DNA of 5,642 nt from HTCC5015 sp051747425. GTDB taxonomy: Bacteria; Pseudomonadota; Gammaproteobacteria; HTCC5015. The notes below the pieces were generated by a model. The model did no database searches. It was given only the letters and a program-made list of their open reading frames with translations, and was not told the DNA's origin. The stretch lies in NCBI GenBank assembly GCA_051747425.1, contig JBNJGD010000036.1:1-5642 (forward strand), written 5' to 3'. The translations under genes were made by a program, and so were the position numbers. Positions 1-5,642 of the stretch are shown piece by piece (the first letter of the stretch is position 1; each line of letters begins with the position of its first letter).

Positions 1-813
1 CCGCTCTACAAGGTCAAGAAAGGCAAGCAGGAGCGCTACCTGAAGGATGACAAGGCCCTCACGGATTACCTTTTGAGCCAGGCGCTGGACAAGGCTGAAT
101 TTCATGTCAGTGCCGATTCGCCGACCCTCGGTGTAGAGGCCTTTGGCGAGCTGGCCCAGCGATACACGGCGGCCAGCAGCATCATTGAACGCATGGCCAA
201 GCGCCATGACCGGCTGGTGCTCGAGGCCATGATGGATTTACCAAAGGTGACAAACACTCATATTTCTGATGAAGCCTTTATGCAGACCTGGGTCGAGAAC
301 CTGGTGAGCAACATCAACCGGGAAACCGGCCCGTCTGTGGAGTACACCGCCGGTGTTACCCGCCGGGAAGAGGGCCTCGGAGTGCGTGTGGAGCGCATTG
401 TTCACGGGGTTCCGGCTGTGGAAATTTACGAGCCCGAGTTCTTCAGTGGCGGCGAGTACCAGTTGATTGGGGATCTCGGCGATCGTCTCGACGGTCTGTT
501 GGGCGAGGGTGCCTACATCAGTCGCGGCGACAAGCGCCAGAATGTGAACACCTTCGGCGCCGCCCTCAACTGGCTGCTCGCCGATGCCCGCAAGGGCCAG
601 GCCATCCAGCGCTACAAGGGTCTGGGTGAAATGAACCCCGATCAGCTCTGTGAGACCACTCTGGATCCGAATACCCGCCGCCTGCTGCAGGTACGCATCG
701 AGGACGCAGTTGCTGCCGACGAAGTCTTTACCACCCTGATGGGCGATCATGTGGAGCCTCGCCGGGAATTCATCGAAGGCAATGCCCTGTCGGTGGCCAA
801 CCTCGATGTTTGA
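1..813 (+). CDS. gyrB: DNA gyrase subunit B, C-terminal part (5' end outside window)
   Basis: GyrB is the ATPase subunit of DNA gyrase, which introduces negative supercoils into DNA as an A2B2 complex in the cytoplasm. The frame is open from base 1, so no start lies in the window; the 270 visible codons correspond to roughly residue 535 onward of the 804-residue E. coli protein. The segment begins with PLYKVKKGKQ, just after the TOPRIM metal-binding acidic residues, which are missing here. A long, poorly conserved stretch follows to about window residue 146; this is the insert characteristic of Gram-negative GyrB. Then come FFSGGEY (147-153), the near-invariant QRYKGLGEMNP (203-213) and a TLMGD...EPRR...FIE C-terminus that contacts GyrA. 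The RYKGLGEMNP context plus the insert favours GyrB over ParE. The gene ends at TGA 811-813 with no truncation. A palindromic repeat begins 9 bases after the stop. A TTG at 73 is an internal codon, not a start. Confidence 0.97.
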   Translation, partial: PLYKVKKGKQERYLKDDKALTDYLLSQALDKAEFHVSADSPTLGVEAFGELAQRYTAASSIIERMAKRHDRLVLEAMMDLPKVTNTHISDEAFMQTWVENLVSNINRETGPSVEYTAGVTRREEGLGVRVERIVHGVPAVEIYEPEFFSGGEYQLIGDLGDRLDGLLGEGAYISRGDKRQNVNTFGAALNWLLADARKGQAIQRYKGLGEMNPDQLCETTLDPNTRRLLQVRIEDAVAADEVFTTLMGDHVEPRREFIEGNALSVANLDV

Positions 814-899
814 TCGTTTGCATTAGCCACAGAGGACACAGAGAACACAGAGGAGGATGGGGCGTCTTCCGATCTGTGCTCTCTGTGGCTAATCGTTTG
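813..899. repeat. 7-8 bp direct repeats flanking the palindrome (possible target duplication)
   Basis: ATCGTTTG occurs at 813-820 and again at 892-899, directly outside the palindrome; the first A of the right copy is shared with the right arm, so TCGTTTG (814-820 and 893-899) is the unambiguous part. Removing one copy plus the element would leave a continuous TGATCGTTTGATAG, a plausible original gyrB downstream sequence. This is what a short target-site duplication by an inserted element would look like, but 7-8 matching bases could also be chance or a feature of the repeat family. Confidence 0.4.
823..892. repeat. Imperfect palindromic repeat made of CACAGAG 9-mers, downstream of gyrB
   Basis: The left arm 823-842 (TTAGCCACAGAGGACACAGA) and right arm 873-892 (TCTGTGCTCTCTGTGGCTAA) are inverted copies. 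The outer 12 positions match perfectly, then come one G/T and one A/C position, then six more matches. The left side also contains three tandem 9-base units of the form CACAGAGNA, at 828-836, 837-845 and 846-854. In RNA the arms would form a 20-position stem with 18 Watson-Crick pairs, one G-U and one mismatch. A second, smaller stem inside (852-858 with 864-870) has five Watson-Crick and two G-U pairs. There is no T-run after 892, so it is not a classic intrinsic terminator, although it could stabilise or end the gyrB mRNA. The pattern resembles small dispersed intergenic repeats that I recall from environmental bacteria; I could not check this. Confidence 0.85.
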
Positions 900-906
900 A
901 TAGATT

Positions 907-936
907 TTGCCCGCGCTGCTGCCTGTCGGCTATGAT
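907..936 (+). promoter_or_regulatory. Candidate sigma-70 promoter for the prlC operon
   Basis: A -10-like TATGAT lies at 931-936 and a -35-like TTGCCC at 907-912, with an 18-base spacer. Transcription would begin near 943, giving a leader of about 32 bases before the prlC start at 975. The -35 match is weak (3-4 of 6). Position, spacing and a good -10 favour it. The alternative -35 TTGATA at 897-902 would need a 28-base spacer and was not used. The candidate lies just downstream of the palindromic element. Confidence 0.4.
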
Positions 937-974
937 GCGCGGTACCTGAATTGCCAGCCGTTCAACGAGGCCAC

Positions 975-3017
975 ATGAGTGACAACCCCCTCCTGAGTGA
1001 CAGCACATTGCCGCTGTTCTCAAAAATCCGTCCCGAGCATATTGTCCCCGCTATCGACCAGCGCCTGGCGGAGTGCCGCCGAGCGGTGGCCGAGGTGGTG
1101 GAACAACACCGCGATGGTCATCCGACCTGGGCCAGCTTTGTCGAACCCATTGATCTCGCCGAGGACGCCCTGGAGCGCAGCTGGTCGCCGGTGGGTCATC
1201 TGAATGCGGTGGTGAACAGCCCGGAGCTGCGCGAGGCCTATGACGCCTGCCTGCCCAAACTCTCCGATTACACGACGGAAATGGGCCAGAACGCCGATCT
1301 CTATCGTCTGACTCTGGCGCTCAGGGACAGCGACGAGTACGCCAAGCTCGACACTGCCCAACAGCGCAGCATTGAAAACAACCTGCGCGAATTCCGTTTG
1401 AGCGGTATTGGCCTGGACCAGGAAAAACAGCAGCGCTTCAAGGCGATTGAGCAAAGACTCTCCGAGCTCACCTCGCGATTTGAGCAAAATCTCCTCGACG
1501 CGACCAACGCGTGGACGCAGCTGGTCACCGACGAGAGTGAATTGTCGGGTCTGCCGGAATCGGCCATGGCCATGATGAAGCAGGCGGCCATGGCGGAAGG
1601 CCAGGAGGGCTGGCTGGTGACACTGCAGCCGCCCTGCTACATCGCCATCATGACCTACGCGGATAATCGCGCACTGCGAGAGAAAATCTACCGGGCTTTT
1701 AATACGCGCGCCTCGGAGCTGGAGACCGACGCCGAAGGGCGCGACAACGGGCCGCTGATGGATGAGATACTGGCCCTGCGCCAGGAAAAGGCCGAACCGT
1801 TGGGTTTTGCCAACTACGCCGAGTACTCCCTGGACAGCAAAATGGCCGAGACGCCGGAGGAGGTCGTCGACTTTCTCGAACAGCTGGTCGACAAGAGCAA
1901 GCCCCGGGCGGAAGAGGAATTCGAGGCGCTCAAGCGCTTTGCCGCAGAGCAGGGCGGTGATGAATTACAGGCCTGGGATGTGCCGTATTACTCGGAAAAA
2001 CGCCAGCAGGCCGAGTATCAGTTGGACCAGGAGGCCCTCAAACCCTGGTTTCCGGCGCCGCAGGTGATTCGCGGGCTGTTTGAGGTGGTCGAGCGCCTCT
2101 ACGGTTTGAAAATTGAACAGAAAGAGGGCGTCGAAACCTGGCACGAAGATGTCACTTTCTATGTGATTCAGGATCGGGACGGTCAGCCGAGAGGGCAGTT
2201 CTATCTCGATCTCTACGCCCGCAAGAACAAGCGCGGCGGTGCCTGGATGGATGTCTGTACCAGCCGCTACCGCAAACCGGGCGGATTGCAGCAACCCACG
2301 GCCTACCTCACCTGCAATGCCACGCCTCCCCTGGAGGGCAAGCCGGCCCTGCTCACTCACGATGAAGTGATTACACTGTTCCACGAGTTTGGCCACGGTC
2401 TGCACCACATGCTGACCCGGGTGGATGTCCCGGCGGTGTCGGGCATCAGCGGAGTGGAATGGGACGCTGTGGAGTTGCCCAGCCAGTTTATGGAGAACTG
2501 GTGTTGGGAGCGCGAGGCCCTGGATTTGTTTGCCCGCCACTACGAAAGCGACGAGCCACTCCCCGAGGAGCAGTACCAGCGAATGGTGGCGGCCAGGAAC
2601 TTCCAGTCGGCCATGATGATGGTCCGTCAGCTGGAGTTTTCCCTGTTCGACTTTTTGCTGCACCGGGACTACCAGAGCGGAGAGACTCGCATCCAGGCGG
2701 TGCTCGATCAGGTGCGGGAACGGGTAGCAGTGATTCAGCCGCCTTCGGACAATCGCTTTCAAAACGGGTTTTCGCATATTTTTGCGGGGGGCTACGCCGC
2801 CGGTTACTACAGCTACAAATGGGCCGAGGTGCTCTCCGCCGATGCCTTCTCCCGTTTTGAAGAAGAGGGCATCTTCAACCAGCAGACCGGGCGCGAGTTT
2901 CTCCAGCGAATCCTGGAGCAGGGGGGCGCTCGCCCGGCCCGGGAGTTGTTTGTCGACTTTCGCGGTCGCGAGCCCTCCATCGATCCCCTGCTTCGACACA
3001 CGGGACTGGCGGCATGA
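975..3017 (+). CDS. prlC: Oligopeptidase A, zinc metallopeptidase of family M3
   Basis: This cytoplasmic zinc endopeptidase cleaves short peptides, including released signal peptides, and acts after the large ATP-dependent proteases. From the ATG at 975 the protein has 680 residues, the same length as E. coli PrlC/OpdA, and similarity runs from NPLL near the N-terminus to the end. The N-terminal half is the helical lid region of M3 peptidases and the C-terminal half is catalytic. The zinc motif HEFGH is at 470-474 (H470 and H474 ligands, E471 catalytic), with the third ligand E500 in the DAVELPSQ block. The tyrosine-rich FAGGYAAGYYSY at 603-614 matches the substrate-binding loop of the family. 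An in-frame TTG at 951 would add eight residues with no counterpart in E. coli. The ATG at 975 has GAGG at 967-970, so it is preferred. The stop overlaps the next start as ATGA, pointing to an operon. No damage or missing key residue is visible. Confidence 0.97.
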   Translation: MSDNPLLSDSTLPLFSKIRPEHIVPAIDQRLAECRRAVAEVVEQHRDGHPTWASFVEPIDLAEDALERSWSPVGHLNAVVNSPELREAYDACLPKLSDYTTEMGQNADLYRLTLALRDSDEYAKLDTAQQRSIENNLREFRLSGIGLDQEKQQRFKAIEQRLSELTSRFEQNLLDATNAWTQLVTDESELSGLPESAMAMMKQAAMAEGQEGWLVTLQPPCYIAIMTYADNRALREKIYRAFNTRASELETDAEGRDNGPLMDEILALRQEKAEPLGFANYAEYSLDSKMAETPEEVVDFLEQLVDKSKPRAEEEFEALKRFAAEQGGDELQAWDVPYYSEKRQQAEYQLDQEALKPWFPAPQVIRGLFEVVERLYGLKIEQKEGVETWHEDVTFYVIQDRDGQPRGQFYLDLYARKNKRGGAWMDVCTSRYRKPGGLQQPTAYLTCNATPPLEGKPALLTHDEVITLFHEFGHGLHHMLTRVDVPAVSGISGVEWDAVELPSQFMENWCWEREALDLFARHYESDEPLPEEQYQRMVAARNFQSAMMMVRQLEFSLFDFLLHRDYQSGETRIQAVLDQVRERVAVIQPPSDNRFQNGFSHIFAGGYAAGYYSYKWAEVLSADAFSRFEEEGIFNQQTGREFLQRILEQGGARPARELFVDFRGREPSIDPLLRHTGLAA

Positions 3018-3601
3018 ACAGAATCACTCTGGCGCTCTTTGCCATGGCGGCGATGATGGCCGCATCAGTGGCCAGCGCGGAAACCGTATACATCAAGGAA
3101 GACTGGCGCATCGGCTTTTACAGCGACCCCGACAGCAATTCCGCCGGCATCGGCCTGTTGCGCATGGGCCAGGCCCTGGAAGTGCTTGAGGCTGGCGCCG
3201 ACTACAGCAAAATCCGAACAGAGAACGGCAGCGAGGGTTGGGTCGACAATCGCTACATTGTTGAAACGCCCACGGTCGTTCAGCAGCTGGCGGAGCGGGA
3301 GCGACAGATTGAGCGCCTGGAGGATCAGGTGGAGACGCTGGCCAGCGACAGCGGCGAGAATCAGTGGCAGGCGGCCCTGAAAGAGGAAAGGCTGGCGAGA
3401 GAGACGGCACAGGAAAAACTGGAAGCGGTCAGCCGGGAAAACCAAAAACTCAGGGAACAACTCGATCCCGATGCCCGGCTGGAGGCCACGATCACGGCTA
3501 TTACCCTGTGTCTGGTGGGGCTGGTGGTGGGCTTTGTCGTCGGCAGGCGGGTGATGGAAGCCAAGGTGCGTGCCCGCTTTCACGGTATGAAGGTGTGGTA
3601 G
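3014..3601 (+). CDS. SH3-domain protein with coiled coil and C-terminal membrane anchor (TIGR04211/YgiM-like)
   Basis: The protein has 195 residues with a clear four-part layout. Residues 1-22 form a signal peptide ending in ASA, so cleavage before E23 is likely. Residues 23-86 are a bacterial SH3-like domain with the typical GIGLLRMGQALEVLE strand region and a closing GSEGWVDNRYI. Residues 87-150 are a charged, heptad-like coiled coil rich in E, R, Q and L. Residues 158-177 form a hydrophobic membrane helix, followed by a basic tail (RR, K, R, R) that should lie in the cytoplasm. This is the architecture of the 'SH3 domain and C-terminal anchor' family that includes E. coli YgiM. The SH3 domain would face the periplasm, where such domains often bind peptidoglycan or partner proteins. 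The exact function is not known and is not shown by the sequence. The start overlaps the prlC stop (ATGA) and has no strong ribosome site of its own, suggesting translational coupling. Confidence 0.9.
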   Translation: MNRITLALFAMAAMMAASVASAETVYIKEDWRIGFYSDPDSNSAGIGLLRMGQALEVLEAGADYSKIRTENGSEGWVDNRYIVETPTVVQQLAERERQIERLEDQVETLASDSGENQWQAALKEERLARETAQEKLEAVSRENQKLREQLDPDARLEATITAITLCLVGLVVGFVVGRRVMEAKVRARFHGMKVW

Positions 3602-3602
3602 C

Positions 3603-4385
3603 GTGAAACTGGCCAGCTGGAATATCAACTCCCTCAAGGTCAGACTGGAACAGGTGACCGATTGGCTCGCCAGCAGCGATTGCGATGTACTTGGCCTGCA
3701 GGAAACCAAACTGATCGACGCCCGGTTTCCCTGGCAGGCTCTGGAAGAGGCCGGATACGATGTGGCCTTCAGTGGCCAGAAAACCTACAACGGCGTGGCC
3801 CTGTTGGCCAAAAGTTCCCTCGGCGGTTTGTCGGATGTGGTCACCGATGTGCCCGGGCTGGTGGATCCACAGCGCCGGATTATCGCCGCGACCATCGGCG
3901 ACATCCGGGTGATCAATCTCTATGTAGTCAACGGCAAGGAAGTCGACAGCGACAAATTTCACTACAAAATGCACTGGCTGGAAAAAGTGAAGGATTACAT
4001 CGAAGATCAGCTGAAACGACACGAAAAAGTGGTGGTGATGGGTGATTTCAATATCGCCCCGGACGATCGCGATGTCTACGACCCCATCGTCTGCCGGGAA
4101 AAAATCCTATGTTCCACGCCCGAGCGCCAGGCGCTGCAAAAGATACTCGATTTGGGCTTCACGGACAGTTTCCGCACGAAATGCGATGAAGCCCGGCGTT
4201 TTAGCTGGTGGGATTACCGCACTGGCGGATTCGAGAAAAATCGCGGCTATCGCATCGATTTGATTCTGCCCAACAAAAGTCTGCAAAAAACACTCAAAGA
4301 CAGCTGGATCGACACCGAACCCAGACAGTGGGAACGGCCCAGCGACCACACGCCGGTGGTGGCCGAATTTGCTGGGCATGACTAG
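3603..4385 (+). CDS. xth: Exodeoxyribonuclease III (AP endonuclease of the Xth/ExoA family)
   Basis: The family cuts DNA at abasic sites and removes nucleotides 3' to 5', acting in base-excision repair in the cytoplasm with Mg2+. The 260-residue protein is near the usual length (E. coli XthA has 268). Active-site motifs are all present: N7 in SWNIN, E34 in LQETK, Y107 in NLY, D148 and N150 in GDFNIAP, D219 in YRIDLIL and D248-H249 in SDHTP. Intact catalytic residues argue against the degenerate relative Crc. The loop after Y107 reads VVNG where I would more often expect VPNG; this is probably harmless. Translation starts at GTG 3603: N7 is then correctly placed, the next in-frame ATG is at residue 123, and AAGG lies at 3590-3593 inside the end of the preceding gene. 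Only one base separates it from the previous stop, so it is co-transcribed. Its TAG stop (4383-4385) falls within a CACAGAG repeat. Confidence 0.95.
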   Translation: MKLASWNINSLKVRLEQVTDWLASSDCDVLGLQETKLIDARFPWQALEEAGYDVAFSGQKTYNGVALLAKSSLGGLSDVVTDVPGLVDPQRRIIAATIGDIRVINLYVVNGKEVDSDKFHYKMHWLEKVKDYIEDQLKRHEKVVVMGDFNIAPDDRDVYDPIVCREKILCSTPERQALQKILDLGFTDSFRTKCDEARRFSWWDYRTGGFEKNRGYRIDLILPNKSLQKTLKDSWIDTEPRQWERPSDHTPVVAEFAGHD

Positions 4386-4404
4386 CCACAGAGCTCACAG
4401 AGTT
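4382..4404 (+). repeat. Partial second copy of the CACAGAG repeat, overlapping the exonuclease stop codon
   Basis: TAGCCACAGAG at 4383-4393 is identical to 824-834 in the palindrome after gyrB, and the next CACAGAG (4396-4402) keeps the same 9-base period (units 4387-4395 and 4396-4404). The two bases between the units differ (CT here, GA there). No inverted right arm follows, so this is a half or decayed copy in the same orientation as the left arm of the first. Its first three bases are the TAG stop of the exonuclease gene. Confidence 0.7.
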
Positions 4405-4450
4405 GTCCTGTCCTCCAGTCAGTTAAAATGAGAGCGAAGCGGGATATAAC
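4403..4450 (+). promoter_or_regulatory. Probable promoter region for ubiD
   Basis: This AT-richer gap between the exonuclease and ubiD genes holds two overlapping candidates. One has TTAAAA (4423-4428), a 16-base spacer and TATAAC (4445-4450), which would start RNA near 4457 and leave a leader of only about 18 bases. The other has TTGTCC (4403-4408), a 15-base spacer and TAAAAT (4424-4429), which would start near 4436. Neither is a perfect match; the first has the better -10. No terminator hairpin is visible between 4386 and 4474, so read-through from the upstream operon is also possible. Confidence 0.4.
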
Positions 4451-4462
4451 GGCGATAAAACC

Positions 4463-4468
4463 AAGAGA
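4463..4468 (+). promoter_or_regulatory. Ribosome binding site of ubiD
   Basis: AAGAGA lies six bases before the ATG at 4475. It is a moderate Shine-Dalgarno match and supports that ATG as the start. An ATG at 4470 is out of frame with ubiD and stops after two codons. Confidence 0.5.
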
Positions 4469-4474
4469 AATGCT

Positions 4475-5642
4475 ATGAAATACAGAGATTTACGGGATTT
4501 TATCAGCCAGCTCGAGGAGATGGGCGAGCTCAAGCGGATTACCCTGCCCGTGAGTCCACACCTCGAGATGACCGAGATTTGCGATCGCACCCTGCGCCAG
4601 GGCGGTCCCGCGCTGTTGTTTGAAAATGTCGTGGGGCACGACACCCCGGTACTGGCCAATCTCTTCGGCAGCGCCCGCCGCGTGGCCCTGGGCATGGGCG
4701 AGGAGAGCACCGCCGCCCTGCGCGATGTGGGCAAGCTGCTGGCCTTTCTCAAGGAGCCGGAGCCGCCCAGCGGTTTTCGCGACGCCCTGGCGACGCTGCC
4801 CAAGTACAAGAAAGTCGTCGACATGGCGCCAAAAAAAATCCGCAAGGCCGCCTGTCAGGAAGTGGTGTTGGAGGGCGATCAAATCGACCTGAGCCGCATT
4901 CCAATCCAAACCTGCTGGCCCGGCGATGCGGCGCCCCTGATTACCTGGGGCCTGGTGGTGACCCGGGGCCCGGAGAAGAAGCGCCAGAACATGGGTATCT
5001 ACCGGCAACAGGTGATCGGCAAAAACCGCGTGATCATGCGTTGGTTGTCCCACCGCGGCGGGGCCCTGGATTTTCAGGAGTTTCAAAAGGCCCATCCCGG
5101 AGAGCCCTTTCCCGTGGCCGTGGTACTCGGCTGCGACCCGGCCACCATACTTGGTGCGGTGACGCCGGTGCCCGACAGTCTCAGCGAGTACGCCTTTGCC
5201 GGCTTGTTGCGCGGCTCCAAAACCGAACTCACCGATTGCCAAAATGTGGATCTGGAAGTCCCGGCCTCGGGGGAATACATTCTCGAAGGCCACATTTACC
5301 CGGACGACATGGCCGAGGAGGGCCCCTACGGTGACCACACCGGCTACTACAACGAAGTTGAGCGCTTCCCGGTGTTCACCATTGAAAAGATCACCCACCG
5401 AAAAGATCCCATTTACCACAGCACCTACACCGGACGGCCGCCGGACGAACCGGCCATGTTGGGCGTGGCCCTGAACGAAGTCTTTGTGCCAATTCTGCAA
5501 AAGCAGTTTCCCGAAATCGTCGATTTCTACCTGCCCCCCGAGGGTTGCTCCTACCGCCTGGCAGTGGTCAGCATGAAAAAGCAGTACCCCGGCCACGCCA
5601 AGCGGGTGATGCTGGGCGTGTGGTCTTTCCTGCGCCAGTTTA
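4475..5642 (+). CDS. ubiD: UbiD, 3-octaprenyl-4-hydroxybenzoate decarboxylase (3' end outside window)
   Basis: UbiD removes the carboxyl group from 3-polyprenyl-4-hydroxybenzoate in ubiquinone synthesis. It uses the prenylated flavin cofactor made by UbiX, together with a divalent metal. The window holds 389 codons plus one base. E. coli UbiD has 497 residues, so about 105 C-terminal residues are missing. Similarity to E. coli is continuous from MKYRDLRDF through IPIQTCWPGDAAPLITWG, IMRWLSHRGGALD, SEYAFAGLLRG and HSTYTGRPPDEPA to GVWSFLRQF. Expected active-site residues are present by alignment: metal ligands N172 and E238, and the catalytic E282-R177-D287 set in EGPYGDH and IYRQQ. The start lacks three residues found in E. 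coli, but no in-frame start lies just upstream. In many relatives ubiD sits beside rho; here it follows an exonuclease III gene, apparently with its own promoter. No frameshift is seen. Confidence 0.97.
   Translation, partial: MKYRDLRDFISQLEEMGELKRITLPVSPHLEMTEICDRTLRQGGPALLFENVVGHDTPVLANLFGSARRVALGMGEESTAALRDVGKLLAFLKEPEPPSGFRDALATLPKYKKVVDMAPKKIRKAACQEVVLEGDQIDLSRIPIQTCWPGDAAPLITWGLVVTRGPEKKRQNMGIYRQQVIGKNRVIMRWLSHRGGALDFQEFQKAHPGEPFPVAVVLGCDPATILGAVTPVPDSLSEYAFAGLLRGSKTELTDCQNVDLEVPASGEYILEGHIYPDDMAEEGPYGDHTGYYNEVERFPVFTIEKITHRKDPIYHSTYTGRPPDEPAMLGVALNEVFVPILQKQFPEIVDFYLPPEGCSYRLAVVSMKKQYPGHAKRVMLGVWSFLRQF

Noticed and set aside
645..654. GCTCTGTGAG inside gyrB as another inverted repeat copy
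   Set aside because: Only nine bases match the complement of the 4394-4402 unit, it encodes part of the conserved QLCETT stretch of GyrB, and it lacks the flanking TAGC and 9-base periodicity.
73..813. TTG at 73 as a start for a separate 246-residue protein
   Set aside because: The same frame is open to base 1 and reads PLYKVKKGKQ before it, matching GyrB; it is an internal codon of a gene cut by the window edge.
828..854. CACAGAG 9-mers as a CRISPR array
   Set aside because: The units are 9 bases long and contiguous with no spacers, and no cas gene is nearby.
823..892. The palindrome as a rho-independent terminator of gyrB
   Set aside because: The stem is AT/GC mixed with a 30-base interval between the arms and no T-run follows (the next bases are TCGTTTGATAG), so the classic signal is absent.
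1965..2999. Long open frame on the minus strand (344 codons) opposite prlC
   Set aside because: It lies wholly antisense to a clearly conserved peptidase gene, has no recognisable domain, and is what GC-rich codon use produces on the opposite strand.
3603..4385. The nuclease as Crc, the catabolite repression regulator
   Set aside because: Crc proteins lack the catalytic residues of the exonuclease III family; here E34, D148, N150, D219 and H249 are all intact.
4490..5596. Long open frame on the minus strand (368 codons) opposite ubiD
   Set aside because: It is antisense to the well-conserved ubiD frame, its translation shows no family motif, and it has no independent sign of a gene.

Overview
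The window looks like a chromosomal housekeeping segment from a gammaproteobacterium with moderately high GC content. The evidence is that all four recognisable proteins (GyrB C-terminus, oligopeptidase A/PrlC, an exodeoxyribonuclease III and UbiD) align by eye with their E. coli counterparts over their whole visible length. GyrB also carries the long insert near the TOPRIM domain that is typical of Gram-negative gyrases. An environmental or marine lineage near Cellvibrionales/Pseudomonadales is my guess from the protein flavour; the sequence does not prove it. Every gene is on the + strand.

Layout. Positions 1-813 hold the last 270 codons of gyrB. Positions 814-974 are intergenic and contain a strong imperfect palindrome (823-892) built from CACAGAG 9-mers and flanked by a 7-8 bp direct repeat. 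A probable promoter for the next genes follows it. Positions 975-4385 are a tightly packed three-gene operon: prlC (975-3017), an SH3-domain membrane-anchored envelope protein (3014-3601, ATGA overlap with prlC) and an exonuclease III (3603-4385, GTG start one base after the previous stop). Positions 4386-4474 are a short gap with a promoter-like region. Positions 4475-5642 hold the first 389 codons of ubiD, cut by the window end.

The genes do not form one pathway. They cover DNA topology (gyrB), turnover of cytoplasmic peptides (prlC), an envelope protein of unknown job, base-excision/exonuclease repair (xth-like) and ubiquinone synthesis (ubiD). The only unusual material is the CACAGAG repeat family. 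There is a complete-looking palindromic copy just after gyrB and a partial copy that starts on the stop codon of the exonuclease gene, so the repeats bracket the three-gene operon. I see no CRISPR array, tRNA/rRNA, transposase, toxin-antitoxin or defence system, and no sign of a new multi-gene system.
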